Shown: in pieces, positions 45,630 through 57,772 of the stretch
Layout of the letters: every line of letters begins with the position of its first letter
How positions within the stretch are numbered: the first letter of the stretch is position 1
Assembly: GCA_012932865.1 (NCBI GenBank)
Contig: SAXG01000050.1
Span: forward strand, 124,001 to 188,000
From: Amylostereum areolatum
Taxonomy: Eukaryota > Basidiomycota > Agaricomycetes > Russulales > Stereaceae
DNA: 64,000 nt
Direction of reading: 5' to 3'
Made by a program: the position numbers and the translations under genes
The notes under the pieces: model-generated
Database searches by the model: none
Seen by the model: the letters and a program-made list of their open reading frames with translations, nothing else
What the model was told of the DNA's origin: nothing

Positions 45630-45730
45630 CTTAGCTGTTTGAAATTAGACAAGATCATTTATTATTCAAAAACAAATCGATTAAATAATATTAAAATATC
45701 GCAAGTAATCGAGAGGGCTATATTCCCATA
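45630..45730. other. AT-rich tract
   Basis: A short stretch rich in A and T (for example around 45655-45705) directly outside the transposon, in otherwise GC-rich surroundings. No gene. Confidence 0.5.
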
Positions 45731-46093
45731 AGGGGAAAGAAAACCGGAGAATCAACCTAAAGTTTAGGTTTAGCTCACCGTTTCGTGGCACTTCTGTGTC
45801 ATTGTCAAAGCTTGCGGCGGCATTGCAAAACTGAAACTTGGTCCTCTAAACCTGGGTGAAAAGTTCACCGTACGGTGAGTATTATGGCCTTTGTAAAGCC
45901 TTGTAAATGTATGGAAGCCAAACGTTTTTTCGCTGATGGGGACGCGATCCGTCGACACGTGACCGCGAACCGGTGGGCGCTCGACGGTTTCCCTTCTGAG
46001 AATCAGCTGAGTTCGCAAAACCATCATGTTTCCAAACGAAGGGATCCCCCTCTTGTCTCCTCCTTCCACCTCCTTTTCTCCTCGCTCGTGAAG

Positions 46094-47481
46094 ATGCGCC
46101 GTGGATTTCTCCTCTCCTCCACCGACAAACCATCCAAGTCAAAGCCAAAGCCAAAGGCCACACAGACCACGGCGCTGGACAAAGCAAAAAGCCCAAGTCG
46201 CGGCGGCGTCGACGCAGTCGGTGTGGCCGATGAACAAAAATCGCTCGTGGTCATTCCGTCCGATCCTCCCGTCGTAAAAGAAGAAATGCTGAGCACGAAG
46301 GAGGCTCTCGACGAGATCAGAAGGCGCTGCGAAGTCCCGGGAGGCGGAATGTCGATCGTCTCCATCCCGCGCACCATCGCCGACCCGTGGCACGACTACT
46401 TTTCCTCCTGCCTCTTCTACCCGGGCGTCAAGGAACACATCACCGCCCTCCCCCTCTCACCCGTCCCATACGACGCGGGCCTCTGCGGCGGGAACGTCAA
46501 GATCATGGATGTGCCCGGCGCCGGTCGAGGCATCTTCGCGCAGCGGGATTTCCAGGCAGGCGAGCTCATCCTCCGCGAGCGACCGCTGCTGGTCATCCCG
46601 AAGATCTTTCCTCCCAACACGCCGTATATCTCCTGGATACAGATGACAGCCTCAGCCCTCCCGGATCTCCAAAAGACCCGGCTCTACGCCCTGCGTAACT
46701 GCAAGACGCAGGATCCCAAGGACGACTCCGGCATCATCAGCACCAACGCCTTGCCCATCGGCACGCTGCCCGGCTTCCGAATCATGCATGTCGCCGTGCA
46801 CTATCTCATCTCGCACGCCAACCACAGGTGCGCCTTTCGCCCCCCTCTCATCCGTACGTAGGTTCCCTGCTTACGCTCCGTCGGCATCCTGCAAGCTGCT
46901 CCCCCAACGCTTGCCACAGCTGGGACATCCTGAGCTGGACGTCCGGGCTGCGCGCCGCGCGGCCCATCCGCGCGGGCGAGCAGATCACCGTCACGTACAC
47001 CGACGTGTTCGAGCCGGCCGCCACACGCGCGACGCAGCTCAGGGGGTGGGCCTTCGCCTGCACATGCCCCGCGTGCACGCTCCCCGCGTCCGAGCGCAAA
47101 CGCAGCGACGCGCGCCGGGCGGTGCTCGGCTCGCTCGCGTCCTCGACCGAGTCCATGGGCGCGCAAGACGCGGACATCCGGGCGTGGGCGCGCGACGCGG
47201 CGCGCGCGGACGACCATGTCGTGCAGAAGTACCTGCGGTTCGCGGGGATGATGGAGGAGGAGGCGCTCGACGAGCCCGGCGCGTGGGTGGCGATCGCGCG
47301 GCCGCTCGTGAAGGCGTACTGCGCCCTCGAGGACGGGGGAAACGCGAAGAGGTGGGCGAAGAAGGCGATGGAGATGCATATGGCTGCGTCGGGGAAGGAC
47401 GGGGGATGGGGGACGGTGTTGGGGAGACCGGAGGGGTCGGAGTGGTGGGGGCTGCGTGCGCGTGGGGGAGCTGCCGCGTGA
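46094..47481 (+). CDS. SET-domain protein
   Basis: Two exons, 46094-46827 and 46896-47481. A low-complexity Lys/Pro N-terminus is followed by a SET domain. Key blocks are GAGRGIFAQRDFQAGELILR, the conserved NHSCSPNACHSWD assembled across the intron, and GLRAARPIRAGEQITVTY. The post-SET-like WAFACTCPACTLP follows. This is the fungal SET/SMYD-like architecture without a MYND finger. Members are protein lysine methyltransferases; the substrate cannot be assigned. An upstream in-frame ATG at 45875 exists, but the frame between is unconvincing. Confidence 0.82.
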
Positions 47482-47759
47482 AAGGGGGTCGGGTTTATGC
47501 GTTCTCGGAAGTGATTCCCCCTGTAAGATTATCTCATTTCTTGTAGCCATAACGTAGGAACGGACTTATGCAACCACTGCACTGTAAGGAGTAGTAGTCA
47601 CATGACCGCGTCGCAGCAGAACATCCCTTAAGTTTCCAACTTTCCTACCTTGTTACAGCCTTGTTCGGAATGTTACATGTGTCGCAGGATAGTGTTACAT
47701 ACAAATAGAAATGCACCGGTCAGAGATCGACGATCCACCACGGCAACGATCATCCCAAT

Positions 47760-50164
47760 CTACTCCTCCACGAGAGACACCTTCAACGGCAACTGCGCAC
47801 CCTCCTTCATCCTGCTCGCGAGGTACGGCCGCGTCACCGCCGTCGACTTGTACCGCAGCTCCGCGAGATCGAACGCGAGCTCGAAGCGGAACGCGCGCAC
47901 GAGGGTGTACACGATAGCCTTGATCCTGTTATTGGGTGAGTCCCGGTCAGCGGAGGCGTACGGAGGCGCAGTCGATCGGGAGAGACGCACTCGACGACCG
48001 AAAAGCGGTAGCCGATGCACGCGCGGGGGCCGCCCGAGAAGGAGAGGGTGTTTCCCCATACCCCCGGGATGGCGATCGCTGCTTCGGGCGGGCTCTGCCA
48101 GCGCTCGGGCCTGTGGAGGAGGCCGGGTGAGGACGCGGAGCGGGGAGCTGCGAAACGGCGGCCTTTTTTACTCACTTGAACTCGCGCGCGTCTTCGCCCC
48201 AGATCTCGCTCAGCCTGTTCACCGACAGTATGGGCAGATATATCGTGTCTCCCTTGGAGATCCTAGAGGCGTACACCGGCCAGCCTTAGCGATCCGTGCC
48301 CGCTCAAACAGGGAGAGAAGCGAGAAACGCACGGGATCCCCCTCTTCTTCGCCCCGTTCTTGTCTACCCACTCCGTGTCGGTGGGGATCACGTCGTCGCG
48401 CATCGCCTTCCGAATCGTGTTCGGCACCGGCGCGTACGCCCGCATCGTCTCGCGCACCACGGCGTCGAGGTACGGCAGCGCGTTCAGCGCCTCCATCGTC
48501 GGCACGTCGCCCTCGGGCGCGCGCAGGAGCTCCGTGCGGAGTTTATCCTGGACGTCTTGGTGTTTGGCGAGCGCGAAGAGCACCCAGGTGACGGCCGTGC
48601 TGGTGGTTTCGTGGCCCGCGATGAGGAAGGTGGGGACCTCTGTATGCGTTGGAGCGAAAAAAAATGGTCGTCCAGCATCAGTCGCTGGAGAGACTCAGGG
48701 GGAAAGAGGAGCGCACGCACGCGCGAGGACCTCGTCATCCGACAGCCGTCCGCTCTCGGGCAGGTCCGTCGCCATGTTGGCCTTCACGAGCAAGCTGAGC
48801 AGGTCCTTCCGCCGGAAGTCCTTTCGCTCGATCTTCGCGTCTCCGCTCGCGGCCGCCGCGCGCACGGCCTCCTTCATCTCCGCGAGGAGCTGGCGGCCGA
48901 TGCGGTCCATCGTGGCGCGGGCGGCGTTGATGTTGCGGCGGCGTCTGTTGGGCTGGATGGATTGGGGGCGTGAGTGAGGGGAGGGGGGGGGGGTGGAGGG
49001 GGAGAGCGACGTACGATGGCGCGCAGGACGGGGAAGAAGAATTGCATGATGTCGATGATGGTCGGCTCGGTGGCGGAGAGGACGAGACGAACGGCTTCGT
49101 TCAACTCGTTGGGCTTGTCCGTGGGGTTGAGGGCATCGAATGAATAGCTGAACCCTGGGCGTATGCGCGTCAGCAGAAGCGTACATAAGATGGGAGCCGT
49201 TGTATCCGCACCCGCGAGACCGATGATATCGAGGGTGGTCTTGTTCAGCCAGTGCACTGCGTCGATGACTGTCTGCGCGGAGCCCTTCTCGTCTGGCTGT
49301 TCGTTCGAGGACTGCACTTGATGCTTCCAGATATCGCGCAGCTATATGACAAAGTATGAGATGCACATACCTAGCGTGAGCATGAGAAGGAGCGTACCTG
49401 CAGGGACTTCTCCAGGAAGATGGCGGTGAGCTCGCGAATTTGAGGAACACCGAAGGCTGGACTCTGGAAGGTGTTATAAACCTCATTTCAGGCTGTGAGA
49501 AGTGGGCTCCCTCACCATGACCCGGCGCTATTCGCTGAGTTAGCACAATTCACCAGAGAGCATAAGTACATGGTCCATACCTGTTGTCTATGCTCATCGC
49601 CTGGTCGAAGTGAGACGCATAAGTTGCAAGTAGGTTTGGAATGAGGCATGCACACACCTTCGACAAACAAGAGACCTTTGGAGGTACATTAGCACAACCA
49701 CGGAAGAACGTGGGGGATGCAGCGATTCGCGTACGTGCGCTTACCTTGACCCACGATCTCGCCTAAACTCTGTCTCACTTCCTCTGGCTTCTGGTAATCG
49801 TTCGGGTGGCCAAGTATGTGCGCGATAGCCCTGGTATCTGTCGTGAAGAGCCGTTCCGCCTGCACATCACGGCGTAAGCGTGGCCCAGACAATACCATCG
49901 AGCGGTGGAGAGACGTACGCCGAGGAAGATCGTGTACTTGAGCACAGGGCCATACTGCGCCACCCACTTCTCGTGGGGCACGCATGGATCCGAGTCGATG
50001 ATTTCCCTGATGTTCCCCCATATGAAACTACGCGCGACCGGTCCCGGTACGTCGCGTAGACGGGAGTAGTAGGGTCGGGCGAAGCGCCGGACGAGCTTGA
50101 AGAGCGGCCTGGCGCTCGCGAGCAGGATGAGGGTGCCGAGGGCGAGGAGCGACTGGAGCAGCAT
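47760..50164 (-). CDS. Cytochrome P450 monooxygenase
   Basis: A microsomal P450 with an N-terminal membrane anchor ([18 protein letters not shown]) followed by [15 protein letters not shown], over about twelve or more short exons. Diagnostic sites are the I-helix oxygen-binding [19 protein letters not shown], the ExxR pair in [22 protein letters not shown] and the heme loop [17 protein letters not shown] with the Cys ligand. The gene ends VSLVEE with the stop at 47760. All parts I traced keep frame, including the tiny exons LLFVEG, GDEHRQQ and RRVM. Substrate unknown. It is a possible tailoring enzyme for the prenylated product made around 20-32 kb, but it is 16 kb from that locus. Confidence 0.88.
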
Positions 50165-50910
50165 TATTGCTGGTTTCAGCGGTGGAGGGTCAATGGAGGG
50201 CGTTGGGCGTGGACGCTGCCGTGCGTGCGATCATGGTTTATATCGGACGGCGAATAGTGTGTGGGACGTTCTCGCAGTCATTTGGCTCGCAGCAGTTGAG
50301 TGACGCGGCTGTCTCGGCCACGTGCCGCTCTCCCGAATCCCGACGGAAGTTCCGTCGGTGACTAGGTGACTCCCTGGCTCAATCACGTACTTACATTGTC
50401 AGACTCGCCGAACACAAGTCGCAGAAGTCAAGAGAAAGGTAGGCGTGACGGCTGTAGTCTTCTAAAGCAGACGTCGAGTCGACCCTCGTCTTGCCCTCGT
50501 CGGTACCTTGGGAGTTGGGATGCCGGGTGGACCGTGGCGATAGACTCTGGTGACCTGAAGGCTCCTGAAGGCCGCCCCAGCATCTTCCCAAGTCATCGCT
50601 CTGTACGTGGTTCTACTTTTGACGCTGGAAGAGTGCGCTCTGATGACGTGAAGCGCACCTCATGTCACTCAGATTTTTCCCCCGGTGAAGCGCAGGTAGT
50701 ACCTCAGCTAGGCCAAATGCGCAGTTTTAATGCGCCCCACGAAACCATATGCCCCGGCTTTCTTAGAGCTTAAACTGCGTTGCGCGTCTACTCTCAACGC
50801 TTGCCACTTCTTCATGTGCTCCACTATCTGAGGCTGGGAGGGTTCTTTTTACGCCGTGCTAAACCGCAGAAGGAATAGCAAACAAACATCGTCAAAACTT
50901 AAGCATCGAC
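50165..50910. other. Intergenic stretch without recognised features
   Basis: About 0.75 kb between the divergent P450 and the first SDR copy. No gene was recognised. Confidence 0.45.
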
Positions 50911-50915
50911 GTACC

Positions 50916-50930
50916 TTTTATACTACCCCC
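50916..50930 (+). promoter_or_regulatory. TATA-like element shared by the SDR paralogues (copy 1)
   Basis: TTTTATACTACCCCC lies about 60-70 bases before the start at 50989. Comparable TTATACCC words precede the other two copies at 52598-52605 and 58423-58430. Confidence 0.45.
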
Positions 50931-50988
50931 GACCTTCCTTAGACCCCCACTTCTGCCGCCCTCATCGAGCCAGTATTTCTCGGAAGAA

Positions 50989-52261
50989 ATGCCCTCTCAG
51001 CTCGTGTGGTTGATCACCGGGACCTCGTGAGGCATCTTTGTTCCCACTTGTGCTTATTGACTATACACAGACTCGCAGTTCTGGCCTCGGTCGAGAGCTC
51101 GCTTTTGAAGCCCTCGATCGTGGTGACAAGGTCGTCGCAACGGCGCGTAAGCACTCGTTCGAAAGGCTGGACGACTTGAAAACTGCTGGAGCGTACACAC
51201 TGGAGCTGGACGTGACGGCACCCTTGGAAGAGTTGCACGTTGTGGCGAAGAACGCCGTGGGTGTATATGGTCCGCGTCGACGTTCTGGTAAACAACGCCG
51301 GTGCGCGACATTCAAACTATCCCGGCTCATGGTCAATACTAAGCAGAATCGGTGGGGATTTTCCAGGATTCGCTGTATTCGGTGCTGTGGAGGAGATGAC
51401 GCGAGTCGAATTTTTCGTCGCTTCTTGATCTGGTCACTAAACGCCCGCACTGCTGATGCTTTTACATAGACCTGAGAAGACGCTGGACCAGTTCAAGTAT
51501 CTCATTCCGAAACTCCTCTGTCCACCGAGGCTGATCGCGTTCCCTCTGTAGCGGAAACCTGCTCGGTCCGCTCAACGTTGCTCGGGCCTTCCTTCCTTAC
51601 ATGCGCGCAGCGAAAAGCGGCACAATCCTCTGGAACGGTTCGTGCAAAGCTTGGGTGTGAGTTTTCGTTCTTCTTCTTCCTCGCGTTCTTCTCTAACCTA
51701 TGCGCATTCAGTCCCTACGTAAACGTAGGTCTATACGCAGCTACAAAGGCCGCGATGCACTGTATGTCCCCCAAGTACCCTGTTCATCGCTCGCGCCAGC
51801 ATCTTCGTAGCAGCCATATCTTCAACCCTACACGCCGAAATTTCCCCCTTCGGATTACGAAGCCTCGTGATCGAACCTGGATACTTCCGCACCTCCATCA
51901 TCACCGTCGCCACAGCGTAGTCCAACGCGCATCGACGACTACCTATGCAGCTCTTGAACCCCTTCAACAGATGTTCGACGGTGAGCATTCTCTTAGCACA
52001 GAGTGCCAGGAGGGAAGTCCGGCCCTGAGTTTTTTTTTTGAAAACCAGGATTACGACGGTAAACAACCTGGGGACCCCAAGAAAGGCGCGAAGATCTTCG
52101 TGGACGTGGTCCGCGGCGAGGGTGCCGCGGCGGGGAGAAACATATCCCTTGCGCTTCCGTTGGGGCCGGACGCAGTGAAGGACATAAGAACTGCATGCAA
52201 GGAGACGCTGCGACAGCTTGAGGAATGGGAAGCTGTGTGTATGTCGACTGATATTGACTAG
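50989..52261 (+). pseudogene. Short-chain dehydrogenase/reductase copy 1, frameshifted
   Basis: The order and splice pattern match the intact copy at 52678. Recognisable parts are MPSQLVWLITGTS, SSGLGRELAFEALDRGDKVV, LVNNAG in another frame, GLYAATKAAMHC (the YxxxK motif), and a C-terminal block starting DGKQPGDPKKGAKIFVDVV. Lesions: an extra base near 51272 before the NNAG motif; a donor changed to GC at 51401, where the sister gene has GT; an in-frame TAG at 51918-51920; and a further frame change near 51942. It was probably once an NADP-dependent oxidoreductase. Confidence 0.75.
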
Positions 52262-52597
52262 AACAGCAATTCAAGCGTTCGACTGGAGTCTCTGGTGCCT
52301 TCAATCCTGTGCTTCGATTAGAACATTGGTCGGCGTCAACGTTGGCGTCTGCTCTTAAATAATGATGCACTGCTCAAAGCTGCTCAAGCACTGCTTCCAC
52401 TTGGGGTACGCTTCGCCCGTAATGCGCAAATACTAGCGCCAGACGCCCGCTTCTCAGCTTCCCAGTATTCAGGGCGTCTATTTTTCTACCTTCGCATTTG
52501 TCTCCCAGGTATCTGACCCTTTGGACGCTCCGTACCTACCGGCTGAAGGCCATGGGATGAATGAAAGCAAACACACTCAAATACGCAAGTACACCTC

Positions 52598-52605
52598 TTA
52601 TACCC
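52598..52605 (+). promoter_or_regulatory. TATA-like element before SDR copy 2
   Basis: TTATACCC lies about 75 bases before the ATG at 52678 and matches the elements before the two sister copies. Confidence 0.4.
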
Positions 52606-52677
52606 TCTCAACCTCTTCGATTTACAACAACAACACCCTCCTCGACTTCTATCCAGCGCAACTCGTCCTCTGAAAAC

Positions 52678-53990
52678 ATGTCCTCCCAGCTCGTATGGTT
52701 GATCACTGGAACATCGTAGGCGAACGTGTTGTCTTTCCATGTCCATCCTAATTATTGGTTGGGCAGCTCTGGCCTCGGACGTGAGCTCGCGCTCGAAGCC
52801 CTCGGCCGCGGTGATAAAGTCATCGCAACATCAAGAGCACCTTCGTCGCACAAACTGGAATCCCTGAAAGCTGCAGGAGCGCAGACCCTCGTGCTCGACG
52901 TCACGGCGCCCTTGGAAGAATTGCATGCTGTGGCGAAGGTCGCCGTGGGCCTGCATGGCAGAATCGATGTTCTGGTAAACAACGCTGGTATGTATCGAGT
53001 ATCATTCTGTGGCACTGTGTATCTTTGGTTTTCGCCTACTTATCTACGACGGTATCTTTAGGTTTCGCCGTATTCGGCGCTTTGGAAGAGATAACGTGGG
53101 TCGAATCCTTCTATTTTGTCTACAGCGCGTTGACTCCCCTCGACGCCCTCGTCGCATCGCCTATCCCAGCCCCGAGAAAACATTGGAACAGTTCAAGTGA
53201 GTTGCCCTGCTCCCCTCTGTACATTCTGTCCCCTCGTTTCTGATTCGAGATTTCAGTGGAAACCTGTTTGGTCCTCTCAATGTTGCACGCGCATTCCTAC
53301 CGTATATGCGCGCGGCGAGGCGCGGAACCATCCTTTGGAACGGCTCATGCAAGGCGTGGGTGTAAGTATATTCATCGTTTCTCTCGTCTTTATATTCACG
53401 CCTTCGCAGGCCCCTTGTGAACGTCGGACTCTATGCAGCCACGAAGGCAGCAGTGCACTGTACGCTTTCTTCGCCTTCCTCTCCTCGGAGCTTTCCCGTA
53501 TATGCCATCGCTTACACTGCCGCTTATCATAGCATTGTCGTCGACCTTACACGCCGAGATATCTCCATTCGGTCTTCGGAGCATCGTCGTTGAGGCTGGT
53601 CATTTCCGCACGTCCGTCGTCACCGTCGGCCACCGCCCCGAGCCCTCCACTCAAATCCTTGACTATCGCGCCACCATGGACCCGGTCCAGCAGGCATTCA
53701 ATGGTAAATCTCTCTCTTTGGTCTGGTCTTCTCTAACCACCGCGATCGTTGCAGATTTCGACGGACACCAACCTGGGGATCCCAAGAAAGGTGTGAAGAT
53801 ATTCGTGGATTTGGTTCGCGGCGAGGGCGTCGCGGCGGGGAGAAGCGTGCCACAGGCATTCCCACTGGGATCGGACGGGGTGAAAGACGTCAGGAGCGCG
53901 TGTGAGGAGGCATTGCGCGTGCTGGATGACTGGAACGAGGTCTGCGTATCGACTGACTTCAAGAGTAGAGCGTCTTCGTGTAAACTATAA
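52678..53990 (+). CDS. Short-chain dehydrogenase/reductase copy 2 (intact)
   Basis: A classical SDR of about 280 residues in eight or so exons. The Rossmann glycine motif is assembled across the first intron (ITGTSSGLGREL). Then come LDVTAPLEELHAVAK, the VLVNNAG motif, NGNLFGPLNVARAFLPYM and GTILWNGSCKAW with the likely catalytic Ser. The YxxxK motif is in GLYAATKAAVHC. A C-terminal segment runs from DGHQPGDPKKGVKIFVDLV to SSCKL. All junctions keep frame. It is probably an NADP-dependent cytosolic oxidoreductase of unknown substrate. It is the only undamaged member of the three-gene family in this window. Confidence 0.85.
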
Positions 53991-54048
53991 CATGTATCAG
54001 GAGTATGGATCGAGGTCAGTGCGTGCGTAGGAGGCATTACAATATAGT

Positions 54049-55994
54049 CTAGATAGGCTCGCCACTATGTTCTCTCTGATGTTTCTGGACCTTCGCTTTC
54101 AGTAGACGTCCCCGAATCGTCCGCGCGCGAGGACACGAGACTTTATGCCCTCCTGTCCAGTCCCTGAGCGACGTCCCGTCCAAAACGCGTAGACGGTTGT
54201 GCAAAAGTGTGACGTACCGCTGCTGACACCTTCCATCGCAGTATCGTACCCTCTTGCACACGCAGGAACGCCGCATACGGAACGGCGCGATGGTTTTGTG
54301 GTATTTACACTTATTCGAGCCGCAAAACGAGCTACGGGCTCCTGAAGGCGTCTCGTTGAAGCCAAGCGTTGCCCCGAAAAGCCTCCACGAGGTCAAAAGA
54401 TCACCCAGGGCTTTGGGTGGGATGCGATGCCTCCGAATGACGTCGCGAAGAGATTGGAGGGTGGACTGCCAGTCCGCTTTCGCCATGTATTGAAGAGAGG
54501 CATATACCATTTTCCCATAGCCACGATGGGCGTTTTGGTATCTCAGAGCGAGGATGATGAAATCTTGCAGGACCTCTACGCATTCATCTAGAGGGTAGAT
54601 GTGGGGGGTAAATGACAGGGATCCGGGGGCCGGATCAGCACTGACCAGCGTCTTCGGGTGCGTTGTGGGCGTAAAGGACTGCCCCGCGACTCAGAAAGGG
54701 GACGAAGCTTTCGAGCAGGCATTGCGCGATGCGCTCGCAAGGGTCATTCATGTACAACCTACACAGAAGAGTGTGATCGTATCAGCCCTCCTTGCAATAC
54801 GCCAAAAAAAACACGAAGCATACATGCAGAGGTTGAAGATCTTCACCCACACGAGCATCCCTTGCTCCGCCGTCCCCGTCTTCTCCTGTCGCTCGTACGC
54901 GCACAGCATAGCACAGGAAAATCGGACCTGCTGGGCGCACCGTCGAACGAGAGCGGGGATGTCCACCAGATCGGCGGTGACGCGCACGCAGGTGTGCAGT
55001 CGTTCGTCGCGGATGGTGATGTTCTCGAGGTCGCGACAGAGACGAGATAGAAACGCCGCGTCGCCGTGCGTGTGCATGAGCTCCTGCGCGAGGCTGATCA
55101 CCGTCGTTTGGGAACTGTCCGCGTAATACAGGCAGTACGCCAAGGATTCGCATGCCACGGCACCCATCGGATCGCCCCAGGACTCCTCCTCGTTCTCAGG
55201 CTGATGAAACCACGCGAGTAAGCTGATGCGCGCGACGTCGACGTCCCAAGTACCCCAAAGGGGTATGCATTGCCTATACGCCAGAGTAGCGTTAATAGCG
55301 ACGCACAATCGGGCGACTCTTGAGCACGCACCGTGTGTGGCATAGGGATACAAACGCATGCAGAGCCCGCACCAGCCTGTCCGAAAACACCTCTTTCGTT
55401 CGGGGATCCTGGGCCTGCCAGTCCCCGAAGTACCTGTCCCGTCCACGCCATATAGCCCTCCAAACACCCATCATCCTCCAAACGCGTGGTTCCGTAATCG
55501 TCATATCGTGTTCCGACGTGCGCCAGATCTCGAGGAGGTCGTCCAAGCTTCCGATGGTCTTGGAAAGGAGCGCCTTGAAGTCGAATCGGAAGGAAGGATC
55601 CGTGTCAAATCGTATCGGACAAATAGCAAGGTGAGAAGCATGTACATACTCGGTCCGGTTCATCGAGCAACATATCCAGATGCTCAGAGACCATGTCGCA
55701 GAGTACAGAGAAGAGGGCCGTGAGCTTTTCCGTGTCGCTGGACGTCAATACCGCATCCTGGAGTCCAGACCTGCTGATGAAGTGGCGGAGTCTACTGTGG
55801 ATTTCTTCGAACTCGACATCGTTCCAGAATACTTCGTTGCTGGCGGGCAAGTCCTCGTAGAGTATCCGAAGGCGGACGACAAAGTCGATCAAGTTAGAGA
55901 AATCGACGTCTGGATACCTACCACCGACTGCATGGAGGCGGGTACTGGAGGGGAACCTTCCGATGATAAACGAAGTGCGCGGAGGTGTCTTCAT
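54049..55994 (-). CDS. MYND-type zinc finger protein
   Basis: A long alpha-helical region of the kind found in Agaricomycete MYND proteins (MKTPPRTSFIIGRF at the start; DDLLEIWRTSEHDM, WRAIWRGRDRYFGDWQAQ) leads to a C-terminal MYND finger. The finger has FCGSNKCKYHKT, RSCVCKRVRYCDGRCQQR and, after an intron (donor GTACGTCAC, acceptor GCTCAG, near 54215-54160), DWTGGHKVSC. Splicing restores the normal spacing CQxRDW-GHK-C. Several introns in the middle were not all resolved. MYND fingers mediate protein-protein contacts; the partner is unknown. Confidence 0.72.
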
Positions 55995-56171
55995 GATGGA
56001 TATTTGGAAAGATCCCCGAAGAAGGCTTCGTTTTATATATGCATAGCAACATATCCATGCAACGCATTGACGGGGGCGTCCCTTCAGCCGCTTTCAAACA
56101 TCGGCGCTACAGACATTGTTTAACAGGACTCGGAGGCGGGACCAGGTAGTCTACTTTTACTCGCGATAGCC

Positions 56172-57166
56172 TTGTCGAGAGTTCGGTCAGCCGGTGGTCG
56201 GCATATCATGTGACGTCTCTTTTCGAACACCGACCGCCCTACAGCTACAGTGCTAACCTGCAAACATAATCTTAGTATATTCTTTCCTGAGGTCTCCTCG
56301 TCCTTCTACATCAACATCAGCGTCGTTTGGGATCCACCGAGGGTGTACAACGATGTACCTCGCTACTTCCGGGTCAGGATCCCAGGATTTTCGTCAGCAG
56401 AATCAGGATGACTTTTAGTAGTAAGTTCTCTTCGTCTGTATGCATCCCTCGCCGCCGTTTCCTCCTCTTCCAAACACGTAACATTGGCACCAGGCCCTCT
56501 GGCACTTGCTCGTTTATCCCATTCTTTTGCTGATCCTCACGCAGTCATGCTACACGCACTTTCTCCTCCAGCTATCAACCTCAAACCCTGTCCGCCTCCC
56601 TTGGCCCCATCGACAGGACTCACCCACTCGGGACTCACTTCTTCCACCCTCTTCGAGGAGACATCGGTCGGCGCGGACCAACACGAGCTCGTGACATAAG
56701 CCCACGTGCGGGACATACTCGAGCAGAACCTTGTCGAGAGGGTTACCCCGCGCTCTACCAGGCGAACCCATCCCTGGGTCTCTCGACGTGACCGTTCGCG
56801 CGCGCAAATGCTTGTTTCTCCTGCAGCATCGCTTCCTCCTCGTCCCAGCTTATTCATATCCGAATCGAAGAAAGTTCCCGCCCATCAATTTCCCTGCAAA
56901 CATCCCGCCTTCAAGCTTCAAGCTTCAAGCTCCAGGATTCAAGGTCGATGGCTCAGCCTCTACTACTAATTTAGCGGCATCTGTCACCGCACCCTTCGGC
57001 TACTACACAGACACCTCAGCTCATTGTGCAGGCTGTGAACCCACTGTAGACACCACCTGTACTGTAGATATCAAATCATATTTTCATATTTTCAGGTTAT
57101 CGTTTGGATAAGCCTCAACATTTCGTGAGAAGTTCGGCAAAGCTCGGCTGACCGAACTCTCGACAA
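56172..57166. mobile_element. ~1-kb element bounded by a perfect 22-bp inverted repeat
   Basis: Bases 56172-56193 are the exact reverse complement of 57145-57166; the repeat begins TTGTCGAGAGTTCGG. Weaker similarity extends outward for about 25 bases (ACTCGCG words on both sides), so the real ends may lie near 56145 and 57195. The interior has no recognisable transposase. Near 56920-56945 it holds a short run of TTCAAGC repeats. It looks like a MITE or the remains of one; no clear target duplication was found. Confidence 0.6.
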
Positions 57167-57379
57167 CGACGCGCGAGTGATAGCAGACGTCTGATGAGAG
57201 GATCCCGAGGTACGAGGGTTGACTCCATCGACGTCTGCTTTAGGAGACTAGGACCAGGAGAAAAGGGGAGAAAAGCCTTGTTTTTTTTCCCCTTTCACTG
57301 GGCCCTTGCCGGAAGGGCATAAAAATCTGAACGACAAGGTCGCGACTGGGCCTGACGACCAAAAACAAAGACGCTCACC

Positions 57380-57772
57380 ATGTCCCTAGCACGACCGCTG
57401 GTCCGCAACCACACTGTTGGCTTGCCCGTCCTTGTTTTATATGGATCGGCAGGCTTGGCGATGCATGGGTATAGATTTCCATATGCGGAGGTGAGACATA
57501 CTTATGTAAGTAGGTTCGACTCAGTTCGACTCAGTTCGACTCGCACTTTCGCATCATCATTCCCGGTTTCCTTGTCGAACGCATCCTTTCGTCCCTGCTT
57601 ACCCCGTCTGAGCCTTGAAGCTCGAGGCTGCAGCGGCCAGTGCAGCCAACTACATGGAGCCATCATCCAGGTATAACTTTTGGGTCACTATTCCGAGGAC
57701 CCCTCCCAACGCACGCTCAGGTTTTCCCGGAGGAAGATATGTTCGACGGTTCGACCTCAACCGACGTTATAA
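57380..57772 (+). CDS. Candidate small three-exon gene, unknown function
   Basis: A TATA-like CATAAAA near 57319 precedes an ATG at 57380. Exon 1 encodes MSLARPLVRNHTVGLPVLV and a hydrophobic stretch to RFPYAE, with donor GTGAGA. Exon 2 (LEAAAASAANYMEPSS) and exon 3 (FSRRKICSTVRPQPTL, stop 57770-57772) can be joined in frame with normal splice sites. The product would be about 70 residues with one possible membrane segment. No family recognised. Intron 1 contains a 10-bp tandem repeat. Confidence 0.35.
57514..57542. repeat. Three tandem copies of a 10-bp unit
   Basis: TTCGACTCAG repeats almost three times without change. It lies within the first intron proposed for the small gene at 57380. 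Confidence 0.75.

Noticed and set aside
53990..55000. An 18-residue insertion inside the MYND finger
   Set aside because: The insertion begins GTACGT and ends GCTCAG and keeps frame when removed, so it is an intron.
56327..56969. Several short open frames inside the ~1-kb TIR element
   Set aside because: No domain, no splice logic and poor codon use; they do not resemble a transposase.
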